This document shows, piece by piece, positions 19,826 through 29,884 of a stretch of 64,000 nt of DNA. Source of the stretch: Phaseolus vulgaris (Eukaryota > Streptophyta > Magnoliopsida > Fabales > Fabaceae); contig NC_023749.2 in assembly GCF_000499845.2 (NCBI RefSeq), forward strand, positions 22,509,451 to 22,573,450. The letters run 5' to 3'. Below the pieces are notes generated by a model. The model was not told the DNA's origin. It worked only from the letters and a program-made list of their open reading frames with translations, and searched no databases. Position numbers and translations under genes: made by a program. Position 1 is the first letter of the stretch. Every line of letters begins with the position of its first letter.

Positions 19826-21826
19826 TGTTGAATCAAGTGTGTTCAAGCTTTGAAGAATCCAAATCCTTGCGTTTGATGGAAAGCTGGAGTTGCTTGATGT
19901 TGTTGATGTGCTTTAGAATAGGATATGGGGTAGATTATCTTTGTAATCCACTCTTTGTTGAATCTAAAGCTTAAGTGTTTTCAAATCTTTTAAGTTTAAA
20001 GTGTTTTTCAAACTAAGTGAAAAACAACTTGTTGTTTTGTCGAAATAACCGATTGTTTTATACTTAGGTGTTTTTGAAAAAGTTTGAAAACTGTTTTGGA
20101 TGGTTGACTTGCTGTCAAACCAAAACAATAGACTGATTCGCTATTTCAACCGATTGTTTGTTTGAAATCCTAACAGAAACAATTTTTTTATTTAAATGAG
20201 CTTTAATTGATTTCATAATCGAATACGCCTCTGCTTTAAATGCTTTGACCAAGATTTCAATACTGTACCGTCCTGGTAGTCGGAAGTGATGACGTGGCAG
20301 CAAGCTATTATGCAGGCGTGTTGCGCGGGGCCCATGGCTGGCAGAAGGGAAGGGAGTCGGGGGGCTCGTGTGGTCGCCAGTTATTAAGTTGGCGTGCTCC
20401 GATCTCTAGCATACCTAAACCGGTGGTCACCGAGTTTGAGATAAAGTCGCCGGATGCGAACCCAGACGACCTCGTGGTTAGAGATCGCCGAAACAAGGGC
20501 ATCGCCGAAGATGAAGTCAGATAGTCATTTCCTAGCTAGCCAGAGGATGAGGTCGGGAGACAACTTACTTGAACATACACGGTGAAGCAGGTAGAGTAGA
20601 TCATGAACGCGGCCGTCGAGACCACAGGGAAGGTGTATACGAAGGTACCCGATCTCGCCACTCAGAAGAGATCACGCTCCAAGGCAGCTATGCACTAAGT
20701 TGTGTCATGCATAAGTAACTTAGCCAAAAGCCTGAAGAGTAAGAAGTGGCGCCCAAGTCAAGGATGCTCCAGATGGTGACACGCGTACAGCTGGATGCGA
20801 GCCACGTGTCCAGATGTGTAACTGTCTGGAGAGAGAAAATGCGCATGTATATAAGAGATTCTAACGAACTTCTGAGGTACGCACGTTTAGATTGCTTCTT
20901 TACGCTTGCGAGTCTTGAGTACGCTGAGGGAGAATTTTGCACGGTCCCTTAGAGTTCTTGAGTTTTCTATTAGTATTTGGTGGTTCAGTCGCTGACTTGG
21001 GCGTCAGAGCGTGATCGGCCAGAGCGGCGCCGTTCTGTCTTTTGCAGGTTCTCGAGGCGAATCACGGCGAAGGACGGAGGCTAACACGGCGCAGAAGTCG
21101 ATCCAGATTTGACGAGGCAAGGTTCTTGCGTCCCGGTCAACAGGCAGGATCAAATACTATAAATAGTTTGTTAATGTTTTATAACAAACAACAAGAAAGA
21201 AAAACAGATTTGAGGTTTTCAAAGAGCTTTCAAGCATTTGAGTTTTCACTTTGAGCTTTGGTTATTCAAGAGAGAAGTGGAATAGGATTACTCTGTATTG
21301 ATTTCAGCTGATTCTGTAACAGTGTAATTCGTTCTAAAGAATTATGTACTTTCTGGTGTTGTAAAGCCAAGAAGAGTTGTGTGCTCTTGAGGTTGTCAAG
21401 ATCAACATTCTTGGTGTGTGTGTGCTGTGCCAAAGGAAGTGTGTTTCTTGAGGGGATCAAGGTCACTTCTTTGGTGGTGTGTGTATGTAATCTGGTTTTG
21501 ATTACCTAATGGATTCCCCAGTGGTTTCTGAGAAACTAGATGTAGGTCTTGGTTTAAGAGTGAACCAGTATAAACTGTTTGTGCATCTCTGTCTTCCTTA
21601 AACTCTTTAATTTCAGTTGTTGTTATTTTTACTGGTATAAACAATTGATTGTTTCTGTGAAACAACCGATTGTTTTTCTGGTGCTTTACTGTTTTGAGCT
21701 TTGTTCTTGGCAAACTGAATTCCTAATCTAGTTTCTTGCAAAGAATTTCATTCTACTTTAAAAAGTTTGTGAAAACCTCCTTTAAACCATTCACCCCCCT
21801 CTAGTTTAAAGCCATACATTCTAACA
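19826..21826 (+). repeat. 5' LTR of copia element 2, interrupted by a solo LTR
   Basis: Starts TGTTGAATC and ends TTCTAACA. Without the inserted solo LTR and one target copy it is about 1107 bp. It carries AAACAAC/TTGTTT motifs near 20035, 20140 and 21640-21675. The boundary at 19826 follows fragment C directly. Confidence 0.85.
20264..21152 (+). mobile_element. Solo LTR, family D, target duplication AATAC
   Basis: 889 bp beginning TGTACCGTCCTGG and ending GGCAGGATCA, flanked by AATAC on both sides (20259-20263 and 21153-21157). No internal sequence remains, so it is a recombination product. A TATA box, TATATAAG, lies at 20848-20855. The U5 block is at 20991-21048. Confidence 0.92.
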
Positions 21827-21828
21827 AT

Positions 21829-21840
21829 TGGTATCAGAGC
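21829..21840 (+). other. Primer-binding site, tRNA-iMet type (copia element 2)
   Basis: TGGTATCAGAGC two bases after the LTR end, identical to 803-814. Confidence 0.9.
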
Positions 21841-21886
21841 TTGGTACTTGAAAAATACTCAAGTTTGATCCTAAAACCTTTTTTCA

Positions 21887-23154
21887 ATGGCTGAAAAACT
21901 ACCTTTTGGAGAGGGTGCATCAATCAACAACCACCTCCTTTCTGTGGTTTGAATTACCAATTCTGGAAAGTTAGAATGAAAATCTTTGTTGAATCTCTTG
22001 ACAAGGGAATTTGGAATGCAACTGAAAATGGTCCTTTTATTCCAAAATTTCAAAAAGATGGATCTTCCATTGAAAAACCTTGGTCTCAATGGACTGATTC
22101 TGAAAACAAGAAGGCCAAATTTGATTGTATTGCTAAGAACATCATAACATCTGCCTTGAATTCAAATGAATTTTTTAGGATTTCTCAATGCTCATCGGCC
22201 AAGGAGATGTGGGACACTTTGGAGGTGACTCATGAAGGAACCAATGATGTGAAAAGAGCTAGAAAACATACTCTAATTCAGGAATATGAAATGTTTAGAA
22301 TGCTTAAGGGTGAGTCAATCGCTGAAGTACAAAAAAGGTTCACCCACATCATCAACCACCTTATGAGCCTTGGGAAAACCTTTGATAAAGAAGAGCTAAA
22401 TATCAAGATCCTCAAGTGTCTTGATAGATCATGGCAACCCAAGGTGACAATAATTTCTGAGTCAAAAGATTTGACATCCTTGACAACGGCTTCATTATTT
22501 GGTAAGTTTAGAGAACATGATTTAGAAATGAATAGACTCAATGTTCAAGAGAGTGAAGACAAGCATGTGAGAAGCATTGCCTTGAAAGCTGCCAAGCACA
22601 AAAGCAAGCAAGAATCAAGTGATGAAAGTGAAGAAGAAAACCTTAGTTTGCTGTCCAAGAAGTTTAGTAGATTTTTGAAGAGAAATTGTAACAAAGAAGC
22701 CAACAAAGAAAGGTATGGCAACAAGAAAACTAGTAATTTCAATTCTAACAACTATACTTGCTTTGGTTGTGGTGAACAAGAGCACATTAAAGAAGATTGG
22801 CCAAACAAAGAAAGCAATGAAAAGAAATCAAGCCAACAGGAGGAAAAGGGAAATTTAAGAAGAGCATATATAGCTTGGGATGAGAATGAAGTCTACTCGT
22901 CAAGCTCATCATCAAGTAAAGATGAAAAAGCAGACATATGCTTGATTGCAGAAGGAGATGATGAGTCATGTAGCTCAAGCAATGTAAGTTCATGTGCTTC
23001 CCTAAGTACTGAAAATTATAGTAAATTGCTTGAAGCTTTTCAAGAAACTCATGAAGAAGCTAACCGATTGGTTCTCTCAAACAACCGTTTGAAAGGGCTT
23101 AACAACTGGCTTGAAAAGAGGGTTAAGACACTTGAAGAAGAGCTGGAAAAATAA
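21887..23154 (+). pseudogene. copia gag (element 2), frameshifted near its start
   Basis: The ATG at 21887 (MAEKLPFGEG) matches the element 1 start. One base is missing near 21926, so the main frame begins again at 21949 with MNYQFWKVRMK and runs 401 codons to 23154. Domains: UBN2-type gag core (NYQFWKVRM to about residue 190), a first knuckle CFGCGEQEHIKEDW whose last cysteine is tryptophan, an acidic serine-rich part after AYIAWDENE, and a coiled coil. The AYIAWDE block is typical of SIRE/Maximus gag as I recall it. The gene stops where element 3 begins, so the second knuckle is missing. Confidence 0.85.
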
Positions 23155-23429
23155 AAAATTAATTTTGGAAAACATTGTTAGAAAAGATGGCTTTAAACTA
23201 GAGGGGGGTGAATAGTTTAAAAGGGTTTTCGCAAACTTTTCAAAAACTAGAATGAATTTATCTTAGAAACCAATATATTCAGCAATTCAGTTAGCCAAAA
23301 CAGCAAGCAAAAGCTGTAGTACCAGAAAAACAATCGGTTGTTTCGTAGAAACAATCGGTTGTTTATACCAGCAAACAACAAATAAACTGAATTTAAAGAG
23401 TTAGAGATAGAGAGATTGTACACAGTTGT

Positions 23430-24607
23430 TGTACCGACCAGGTCATCGGGTGTGATGACGTGTCTTGCACGTGCTCGGGTGGGGCGTGTTCAGTGGAACA
23501 CGTAGGCTAGAAAAGATGAATGGTTCAGAAGTGGGCATAGTCGCCGATCGCTGAATTGGCGTTTTCCGATCTCTAGTGTGCGTAACCGGCGGTCACCAGA
23601 GTTACGTCACAGTCGCCGTATGAGAGTGCTAGGAGATCAGATGATCAGAGATCGCCGGGGAATGCTAGGAGATTGGGTGGTTTACACGCCGCCACAAGGA
23701 GCACATCGCCGGATCTCCCAGTAAACTTAGTTAAAGCTGTTGAAGGCTCAGAAGGGTAATTTCAAGCGCGTAAGTTCAGTAAGACGATTGTTGCACCAGC
23801 ATGGGGCATGAAGGTCGAGTGGGTTGGGGGGAACACCTTGCTCACCACCGACAAGATTCCCAGAGTGGACATTCATTGGTGGCAAGGTTTCCCCAGCTAG
23901 AACATGCGTGGCGTAGCAATAAGGAGGGTGCCACTTGCGACGAGCGATATCACAGAGATGATGCACTTTGTTGCATCCGATACTCGCCTTGTCAGGTGGT
24001 GTTTCACAGCGCATTACGTGCTAGGTTACTCTTTGAGTTGAGGACTTAGCCGCGCGACTGGCTACTACGCAGAAGTGACGTTCAAGTTGCCCTAGCCCAG
24101 ATGACGACATGTGTAGGGTTTGATGCTCTCAGTTACTCCAACCCAGGTGATGACACGTGTAGGGCTGGGAGAAATAAAGAAGTGACGCTCGAGTTATCCT
24201 AGCTGGTAGGGCTGGGTGCTACCTGCCATCCCAGCCCAAATGGCGACACGTGCAGGGCTGGATGCGAGCCACGCGTCCAAAAGCATAACGGCCTAGAGAG
24301 AGAAGAAACCTAGCTATAAAGGTAACCTTAACAGAATTTGCAGAGGTACGTTTTTTATTACGGCTCATTCTGCTAAGGTTGTGTGCCTTTAGTACGGTCC
24401 TACAGAGCATATTTTCTCTTAGTTCTTGGGTGTTCTTGTCACTGACTTGAGCGTCGGAGCGCCACCGACCGCAGAGGCGTCACCTTGTGTTTTTCAGGTT
24501 CCAAGAGAGGCCATCTGTGGTGTGGACTTGGAGGGCACGTGGTGTCAGGCTGGTGAGGAAGATCGTGACGAGGCAACGCTCCTGCGCTCACTCAACCGGC
24601 AGGATCA
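23430..24607 (+). mobile_element. Solo LTR, family D, target duplication GTTGT
   Basis: 1178 bp from TGTACCGACCAGG to GGCAGGATCA with GTTGT on both sides (23425-23429, 24608-24612). It is longer than the other family D LTRs because of extra sequence around 23750-24250, with three near-repeated units GGTGACACGTG/GCGACACGTG plus CAGGGCTGG. The U5 block is at 24441-24499. Confidence 0.92.
24090..24275 (+). repeat. Short repeats inside solo LTR (GACACGTG-type)
   Basis: Blocks of CAGATGACGACATGTGTAGG, then AGGTGATGACACGTGTAGGG, then AAATGGCGACACGTGCAGGG repeat with CTGGG spacers. They include ACGTG cores and may be promoter elements amplified in this copy. Confidence 0.55.
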
Positions 24608-25259
24608 GTTGTTTATACTGGTTCATTCCAAACCAGAGCTACATCCAGTCTTCTCAGAAACCCTGAGGATATCCACTAAGCAACCACACCTTGATCAATT
24701 ACACAACAACCAAGAGAATGACCTTGAACACCTTAAGAAACACACTCTCCTTGGCCGACACTAAGATTGCTGATCTTGAACACCTCAAGAAAACACAGTC
24801 AATCTCAGCAAGCACAGAAACAAATTGTTCAACAGAGTACAAAGATTACACTTGTTACAGATGAATATCTGAAATCAATACAAGTAGAATCCTATTCCAG
24901 CACCTTGATCAATCACAAACTCTTAGCAATCTCAGCTCTTTGAAAAACTCTTTAGAAAAACTTTGTCAAAAGATTCTTAATTCTCAAATCTGTTTTTCTT
25001 AATATATTCAAAGATGTAGTTTGTTATCAAATCTTAACAAACTCTTAAATTGCATTAAAAGATTGGTCAAAGCATTTAATGACTAGAGCGTATACAGTTA
25101 AAGAATTTAAAGCTCAGTCAAACACAAAACAATTTTTCTGTTATGATTCCAAAACAAACAATCGGTTGTTTCCTCGAATCAATCGGTTGTTTTGGTACTT
25201 AACAGTTTCAACCATTCAAAAACAGTTTTCAATCTTTCTCAAAACACCTAAGTATAAAC

Positions 25260-26049
25260 TGTACCGACCAGGTAGTCGGGAGTGATGACGTGGCAGCAAG
25301 AGATAAAATAGGCGTGTTAAGCGGATCACCTGGCTGGCAGAAGGGAAGCACATCGGGGAGTTCGTGTAGTCGCCAGTCGTTAAGTTGGCGTGCTCCGATC
25401 TCTAGCATATCTAAACCGGCGGTCACCAGGCTTGTGTTGTAGCCGCCGTATGCGAGCTTGGGCGACCAAGTGATCAGAGATCGCCTAGAGGAGGACATCG
25501 CCGAAAGATCAGGAAAGCTTGTTCAAGGCTTTCAAGGAGCACAAGTGCGAAGGATGAAGTTATCAGATGATCATTCCCTAGCTAGCCAGAGGTTGAGGTC
25601 AGGGAACAGCTTACCAGGACAAGCACGGTGAAGCAAGTGAAGCAGATCATGATGGCGGCCGACGAGACCACAGAGAAGGTGTGCATGGTGACATCCCGAA
25701 CTCGCCACACAGAAGAGATCGCGCTCCAAGGCAGCTATACGCCGAGTTGCTCGTTGCATGGGTAACTTCTGAGGTACGCGCGTTCAGAACACTTCTTTAC
25801 GCTTGAGAATACTTGAGTACGCTGAGAGAGTGTTTGCACAGTTCCTTGAGTTCTTTAGAGTTTTGGTGGTTCCGTCACTGACTTGAGCGTCGGAGCGCGA
25901 TCGGCCGCAGTGGCGCCACTCTGTCTTTTGCAGGTTCTTGAGGTGAATCGAGGTTTGAAGGACGAAAGCTAGCGTGGTGCAAAGCCGATCCAGAGGAAGA
26001 CACCTTTGACGAGGCAAGGCTCTTGCGCTCTGGTCAACAGGCAGGATCA
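25260..26049 (+). mobile_element. Solo LTR, family D, target duplication TAAAC/TAAGC
   Basis: 790 bp, TGTACCGACCAGG to GGCAGGATCA. The flanks TAAAC (25255-25259) and TAAGC (26050-26054) differ by one base, suggesting an older event. The U5 block is at 25876-25933. The part holding the TATA box in its relatives appears to be missing. Confidence 0.88.
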
Positions 26050-26267
26050 TAAGCAATCGGTTGTTTCAACTTAGTTTGAAAAAAATGTTACTTTCATAAA
26101 GATTGAGATGCTAATTGCTGGAGATTTAATCAAAGGGTGGATTACACCATATAAACTACCCCAGAACAAAGCTTAAACCAGCACAGCAACATCAAGCAAA
26201 GCAGAGGCTTCAACATCCTTCAAAGGATTTGGATTCTTCAAAACATTGAACACCACTTGGTTCAACA

Positions 26268-26285
26268 ATCTCCCCCTATTTGATG
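26268..26285 (-). other. Polypurine tract of copia element 3
   Basis: In antisense CATCAAATAGGGGGAGATT directly precedes the LTR start. This fixes the 3' LTR assignment and the minus orientation of the element. Confidence 0.88.
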
Positions 26286-26599
26286 AAGACAAATCCCTGA
26301 TGCTTGTGTTGTACCTGATTAAATCTGAAGCAGTTCCTGCAATAGAACTTTGATCAGTACATTGAACTTCTGATATTCTGTTAGCATACAGATAAACAGT
26401 TTAAAGCTTAAAACTTCTAATATTAGAGATAAAACAAGATATTTGTCTTCACAAATAGACAAAGATAATAGATAAAACAAGATATTGTTTTCATTCCATC
26501 AGAATAAAATAGCAAAAGCAGAAGGAAAGAAATTTTAAAACCAGAAAAGAACAGCAAAAAACAATCGATTGTTTCGATGACCAATCGGTTGTTTTTCCT

Positions 26600-27802
26600 T
26601 CATTCTTCTTCATCAGCAAACTGAAGATCAAAGATTTGATTCTGGACAACTTCAATCTGTTCATCCAGAGTCATAAACCTTGCATCCATGTTGTCAAACC
26701 TGGTGTCAATCCTTTGAAAATTACTAACACAGAGATCATGGAGGCTCCTTTGATTTTCAGCAAAGCTATCAAGCCTATTCACCATCAGTCTTTCAAAAGA
26801 CGACATGGTTGGCATTCTTTCTCCTTGATGTCCATCGGCAACACTAGGTCCTGCATCTTGAAAATTTTCAGTTGGATCTTCATGTTGAACATCCATATCA
26901 GCAGGTTCATCTTGTTCAAGATTAGCAGCACCACTAGATGACTCACCATGATCACCATCCTTGCTTATCCATTTTCCACCTACTTTTGTAAAGCCCATCT
27001 TGCTGAGTGATCCATTGTTCAACTCTTGAGTTGACTTGACCAGCTCAGAAGTTTCATCTTCAAGATTAACTTCAAAATAGAGTAGAAACTTAGATATTAA
27101 AAAAGCATAGGGATATTGATAATCACCTAACCTCATGGCTTTTTGCATGTGTTCTTTGATTATATGAATCCAATTGATCTTGACTTTCTTGGTGATGCGG
27201 AAGATATAAACCAGATCTTCTTCAGTTAGCACAGAGTGATTACTCCCCCTTGGAGTTAGAATCCAAGTTACAATGAGAGCAAGCAACCTCTCATCAAGCT
27301 TCAAACCTCCAACTGAGCATGTACTAACTTGAGCATGTTGATTCTTCAAGCAAATTTTGTAGAACTGGATTTTATTAAAATCCTCCACCACACCAAGGTT
27401 TCCCTTGTTGATTCTCAGACCAAAAAACTTAAGTCCAGCAATAGCAGTCCAAACTTCATGAGTTATCTCCATTTCCACACCTTTCACATGAGAAACTAGA
27501 TTGTTTCCCTCAAACTTCAAGTTTGTGTAGAACACCTTTACCAAATCAGGATAAATGTTTCCCTTCATCTCTAGGAACTTTCTGAGAGATTGATCCTTGA
27601 GCAGCCTTCTTACATTATCAAGCTTTTGACTTTTCAGCCAATCAAAGCATACAACCTTGGGGTTGTTTATCTTTTTGATACTTGTCTCATATCTATACTT
27701 CTCAATGAGATCATTGTCTCTAGAAAACCAGCCTTCCAGCCTTCCTCCAGACCTTACATCCCTGGTTTTGACTCTCTTGGAGGTGGGAGGGGTTGATTCC
27801 AT
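26600..27802 (-). CDS. Plant-transposon-protein-type ORF of copia element 3
   Basis: An uninterrupted frame of about 400 codons. The ORF opens at 27832, but the ATG at 27802 (MESTPPTSKRV) is the likelier start. The body (GWFSRDNDLIEKYRYE, FYTNLKFEGN, VEMEITHEVWTAIAGL, DERLLALIVTWILTPRGSNH) fits the "putative plant transposon protein" domain (Pfam Transposase_32, PF20167, from memory). The C-terminus is serine/acid-rich, then a coiled coil with FQRIDTRFDNMDARFMTLDE. No transmembrane segment is evident. It sits where SIRE elements carry their env-like ORF, between pol and the 3' LTR, in sense with the element. Its role is unknown. A possible 3' splice site (CCGTTGCAG, about 28193) upstream could serve a spliced message. 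No lesion is visible although pol is absent. Confidence 0.78.
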   Translation of the reverse strand: MESTPPTSKRVKTRDVRSGGRLEGWFSRDNDLIEKYRYETSIKKINNPKVVCFDWLKSQKLDNVRRLLKDQSLRKFLEMKGNIYPDLVKVFYTNLKFEGNNLVSHVKGVEMEITHEVWTAIAGLKFFGLRINKGNLGVVEDFNKIQFYKICLKNQHAQVSTCSVGGLKLDERLLALIVTWILTPRGSNHSVLTEEDLVYIFRITKKVKINWIHIIKEHMQKAMRLGDYQYPYAFLISKFLLYFEVNLEDETSELVKSTQELNNGSLSKMGFTKVGGKWISKDGDHGESSSGAANLEQDEPADMDVQHEDPTENFQDAGPSVADGHQGERMPTMSSFERLMVNRLDSFAENQRSLHDLCVSNFQRIDTRFDNMDARFMTLDEQIEVVQNQIFDLQFADEEE

Positions 27803-28594
27803 GACAGCAGAGACGAAAAAAGAGGAGAGCACACATCACAGATTTTTGCAAGAGATGGTGCAAGAGATATTGCAAGAGATGTTGCAATTGGTTGTTCTTG
27901 TGGAAGAGATCTGCACCTGATTTTATAGCAGTAAGAGAATCAATTTGAACTTAATTTCATTCAATGGTTACCTGATTTTCAGAGAGAGAGGACTTGACTC
28001 TGTTCTGCACAGAAAATGTCAGAAAAAGCTGAAAATCACATGGTCTTCACATGTGATCTTTGACTAGTCATTAAGGCTCTTTGAATTTCCAAGATTTTGG
28101 AATATATTCCTTTTTGACTGTTGTTACTTCTTTCTGATCATAATCAGCTTTCAACACAGATCCTTTGACCAAGATTCTCTCTTTTAAATTGATCTGCAAC
28201 GGATAGAAATTCAAAATAGAAATTAAATCAATTTCTTCATAGTGCTGTCAGTCTCAAAACAATCAGTTGTTTTTCTGCAGCAGTTAAAAACTTGATTTTG
28301 AAACTTTAACCATAAGCAGAAGCAGTTTAAAGTAGATGACATTGATTAAAAGAAAATTTATCACAAGAAAGAACTTTGAAACAGAAATTGAGAACAAATA
28401 AAGGAAAGTCTTATCCTTATGTTGATTCTTCAATGAGCCAATTGCTTGTTGATCAAGAAAACTCCTTTTCACTGTTTAGATCTTTTGCATAGCATTGATT
28501 CAGCTTCAATGACTGCCTTTTTCTTCAACAGCTTGATCAGATGGCTCAGTTCTTCTTTTTCTCTTTATTTTTGCTACATAAACAATTTCAAGTA
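27803..28594 (-). other. Spacer between gag and 3' ORF of copia element 3
   Basis: AT-rich and non-coding. It holds one AAACAATCAGTTGTTT motif near 28257 and a pyrimidine-rich TTGCAG acceptor-like site near 28193 in antisense. No protease, integrase or RT motif is present, so pol is missing here. Confidence 0.6.
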
Positions 28595-29350
28595 GCAAGA
28601 TTTGGTCCCCTTACAAATTTGGGTCAGTTTGACTTTTCTTTGCAATTAGAAACATCACATCCCTTAGGAATCCATTTCATAAAACCTTTAGGAACATAAT
28701 ATTTTCTAATTTTACAGAATCTAACAGAGTGGCCTTTCTTCATGCAGTAAAAGCATGTAACAACCGGTTGTTTCGTCTTAACAATCGGTTGTTTTTCAGA
28801 TTTTCTTAAAAAACTTTTTGAAAACCTATCTTGCTTGTTCTGTGGGTTGAAGCCTAAACTAGCCTTTCCAAAAACATAGCTTTGAGATGCCAAGACATTC
28901 TCAAAGTTTTATTTCCCCTTTGAAAGCTTGTCCACAGTTTCAACAAGATAGTGAACCTTTCTCTCAAGATTTTCACAATTTGTGCAAATGAGAATATCAC
29001 ACTTGCAAGAGACATTTTTGAAATGATTTTCAAATTTTTCAAAATCACTTTTTGCTTTTCTCAGATCCTCTTCAAGTGATTTAACTTTCTTTTCAAGCCC
29101 ACTGTTAAGATCTTTCAATCAGTTGTTTGAAAGAACCAATCTCTTAGCTTCATCATGTGTTTCTTGAAAAGCTTCAAGCAATTCAAGAACTTACCTCACT
29201 TGAGCTGCAAGATTCATCATCATTTTCAGCTACCAAACATATGTTTCCTTTTTCATTTTCACTTGATGAAGAACTTAATGATGACACCTCATTTTCATCC
29301 CAAGCTATGTAGGCTCTTTTTGTCTTGCCTTTCTGATGTGATTCCACTAG
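28595..29350 (-). pseudogene. copia gag, 3' part (element 3)
   Basis: Reading minus: AYIAWDENE near 29310, the coiled coil (ENYSK-type, then LNSGLEKKVKSLEEDLRKAK), CDILICTNCENLERKVHYL, and a zinc knuckle CFYCMKKGHSVRFC near 28760-28720, then KWIPKG. Stops and frame changes lie near 28911 and 29118, and the end after KEKSN is frame-shifted. An AACAACCGGTTGTTT pair lies inside this coding part (28760-28795). The 5' half is gone at 29350, where unrelated DNA begins. Confidence 0.8.
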
Positions 29351-29884
29351 CCATATAGAGAATGATTCTTGACATTCTTAGGAATCACCTTGAGCTGGAC
29401 ATTATAGAGGCACTTTTCTTAGAGTTGGATCATTATTCTAAGACAAGAACTCACCAAAAACTAGTACCAAATCCCAAACTCATTTGGATGCTCCACATAT
29501 TGTCAAATTGAATCAACAAAGAGAGGTACAATTAAAGGAACCGAACAGAATTGAATAATCAAACATTTGAACTGAACAAAAGTGTAATTAAAAGGCAAGA
29601 ACAGAGCATAGGTGCTGGAAAAAATAGAAAAGCCGAACCAAACAACTCAAGAACATAAGACAACATGAACAATTGAAAGAGAAGGAAGGAAGGAGAAGAG
29701 AGTGCTCATGAAGATGGAAGGATGTTGGATGATCTCGCCACTAGAAGTGTGGAATGCTCCTAGATAAGAGTGATGCCGCCACTTGAGGACTCCATTGATC
29801 CATCAAGATTAGACTAGAGAAGAAGGCTCCAAAAGCTCTCCAAAGTTCACTCAAAATTTGAGTAGAGTTTTCTTAGATTAATTC
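29351..29884. other. Unassigned AT-rich segment
   Basis: 534 bp with no ORF and no LTR ends that I recognise. A purine-rich run (about 29660-29710) and the phrases AAGAATGTC and ACTCAAAATTTGAGT are present. It does not match any element in this window. It could be part of an older retroelement or host spacer DNA. Confidence 0.4.

Larger units (their letters stand above)
19826..23175 (+). mobile_element. Copia element 2 (5' LTR, gag; rest missing)
   Basis: A 5' LTR begins TGTTGAATCAAG and is followed by a tRNA-iMet primer site and gag. The element stops at 23175, where an inverted LTR of the same family begins. No pol or 3' LTR is seen in this orientation. It is probably a truncated copy joined head to head with element 3. 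Confidence 0.8.
23176..26267 (-). repeat. 3' LTR of copia element 3, holding two solo LTRs
   Basis: Inverted relative to the element 2 LTR: the plus strand begins TGTTAGAA (complement of the LTR end) and finishes TTCAACA (complement of the LTR start). Without the insertions at 23430-24607 and 25260-26049 it is about 1.1 kb. AAACAATCGGTTGTTT doublets lie near 23328-23362 and 25155-25190. Confidence 0.87.
23176..29350 (-). mobile_element. Copia element 3, minus strand, pol-less, 5' end missing
   Basis: Reading minus: the 3' half of gag (29350-28595), a spacer, an intact ORF of plant-transposon-protein type (27802-26600), a polypurine tract and a 3' LTR (26267-23176). No protease, integrase or RT motif occurs between gag and the LTR. 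The 5' LTR and gag N-terminus are gone. AACAT at 23171-23175 would be the target-site copy, but its partner is lost. Confidence 0.82.
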
